Of a DNA stretch of 11,266 bases, positions 11,192-11,266 are shown one piece after another; the stretch's first letter is position 1, and each line of letters begins with the position of its first letter. This stretch comes from Alphaproteobacteria bacterium (GTDB lineage: Bacteria; Pseudomonadota; Alphaproteobacteria; Micropepsales; Micropepsaceae): assembly GCA_003131925.1 (NCBI GenBank), contig PKWC01000223.1, positions 1 through 11,266 on the forward strand. The letters are read 5' to 3'. A program made the translations under genes and the position numbers. Below the pieces are notes generated by a model, which saw nothing but the letters and a program-made list of their open reading frames with translations, did not search any database and was not told the origin of the DNA.

Positions 11192-11266
11192 ATGCGTCTG
11201 GATCTACTCACCTGCGCCTTTTTGCTCGCTGCAATTCCGGCAACGGCACGTCCGCTTGCGACCCCA
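11192..11266 (+). CDS. Exported protein, 5' part only (runs off the window)
   Basis: The first 25 codons read MRLDLLTCAFLLAAIPATARPLATP, a clear signal peptide with likely cleavage after ATA. GGGGGAG lies 9 nt before the ATG at 11192. An ATG at 11185 is in another frame and gives a hydrophilic peptide, so 11192 is preferred. The gap from 11097 to 11191 contains TATAAA near 11109 but no sure promoter. The mature protein cannot be identified. Confidence 0.6.
   Translation, partial: MRLDLLTCAFLLAAIPATARPLATP

Noticed and set aside
1..11266. CRISPR array, tRNA or rRNA genes
   Set aside because: No regularly spaced repeats of CRISPR type, and no cloverleaf or rRNA-like sequence noticed on reading both strands.

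Overview
The window looks like a chromosomal piece of a GC-rich alphaproteobacterium. The evidence is strongly GC-ending codons in the housekeeping genes, several palindromic intergenic repeats of kinds common in that class (the CCTGAGCCTGTCGAAG type, the CCCCGC-loop-GCGGGG type, and others), and small secreted and GFA-like proteins of alphaproteobacterial type. The genus cannot be settled from the sequence alone.

Left flank (1-1016): a minus-strand zincin-type minimal metallopeptidase lies divergent from a plus-strand pterin-4a-carbinolamine dehydratase (phhB). A palindromic repeat and two imperfect direct repeats follow.

Centre (1017-5125): a 4.1-kb transposon is bounded by perfect 27-bp inverted repeats and a 6-bp direct repeat (ATAAAA). 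It encodes one IS1595/ISXO2-type DDE transposase and five cargo genes: a small membrane protein coupled to a membrane-anchored or exported four-cysteine protein, a DUF6471-like small protein, a DUF4760-like membrane protein, and a coiled-coil plus helix-turn-helix-like protein. The transposase and DUF6471 genes are divergent. Their predicted promoters share one palindromic -35 hexamer (TTGCAA) and each carries a TAGGTG-type operator copy. Two cargo genes have start regions inside strong hairpins. A 650-bp stretch without a convincing gene holds a candidate structured RNA (about 4261-4375, possibly to 4468) whose G-U pairs favour the plus strand.

Right flank (5126-7049): a structured segment lies next to the insertion, with a good minus-strand promoter pointing into the element and a plus-strand terminator. 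Then come a GFA-family protein lacking the usual middle zinc cysteines, an inverted pair of palindromic repeats, a four-helix membrane protein, and an exported NTF2-like protein whose reading frame is cut by an in-frame TGA where a Trp would be expected.

Right part (7050-11266): an exported four-cysteine protein is divergent from tryptophan 2,3-dioxygenase (kynA, all key residues present). A DedA-family protein, a GT87/DUF2029-like membrane glycosyltransferase, a 97-residue basic protein translationally coupled to it, and the signal peptide of a further exported protein follow. The flanking genes are ordinary; the novelty lies in the transposon, its regulatory DNA and its candidate RNA.
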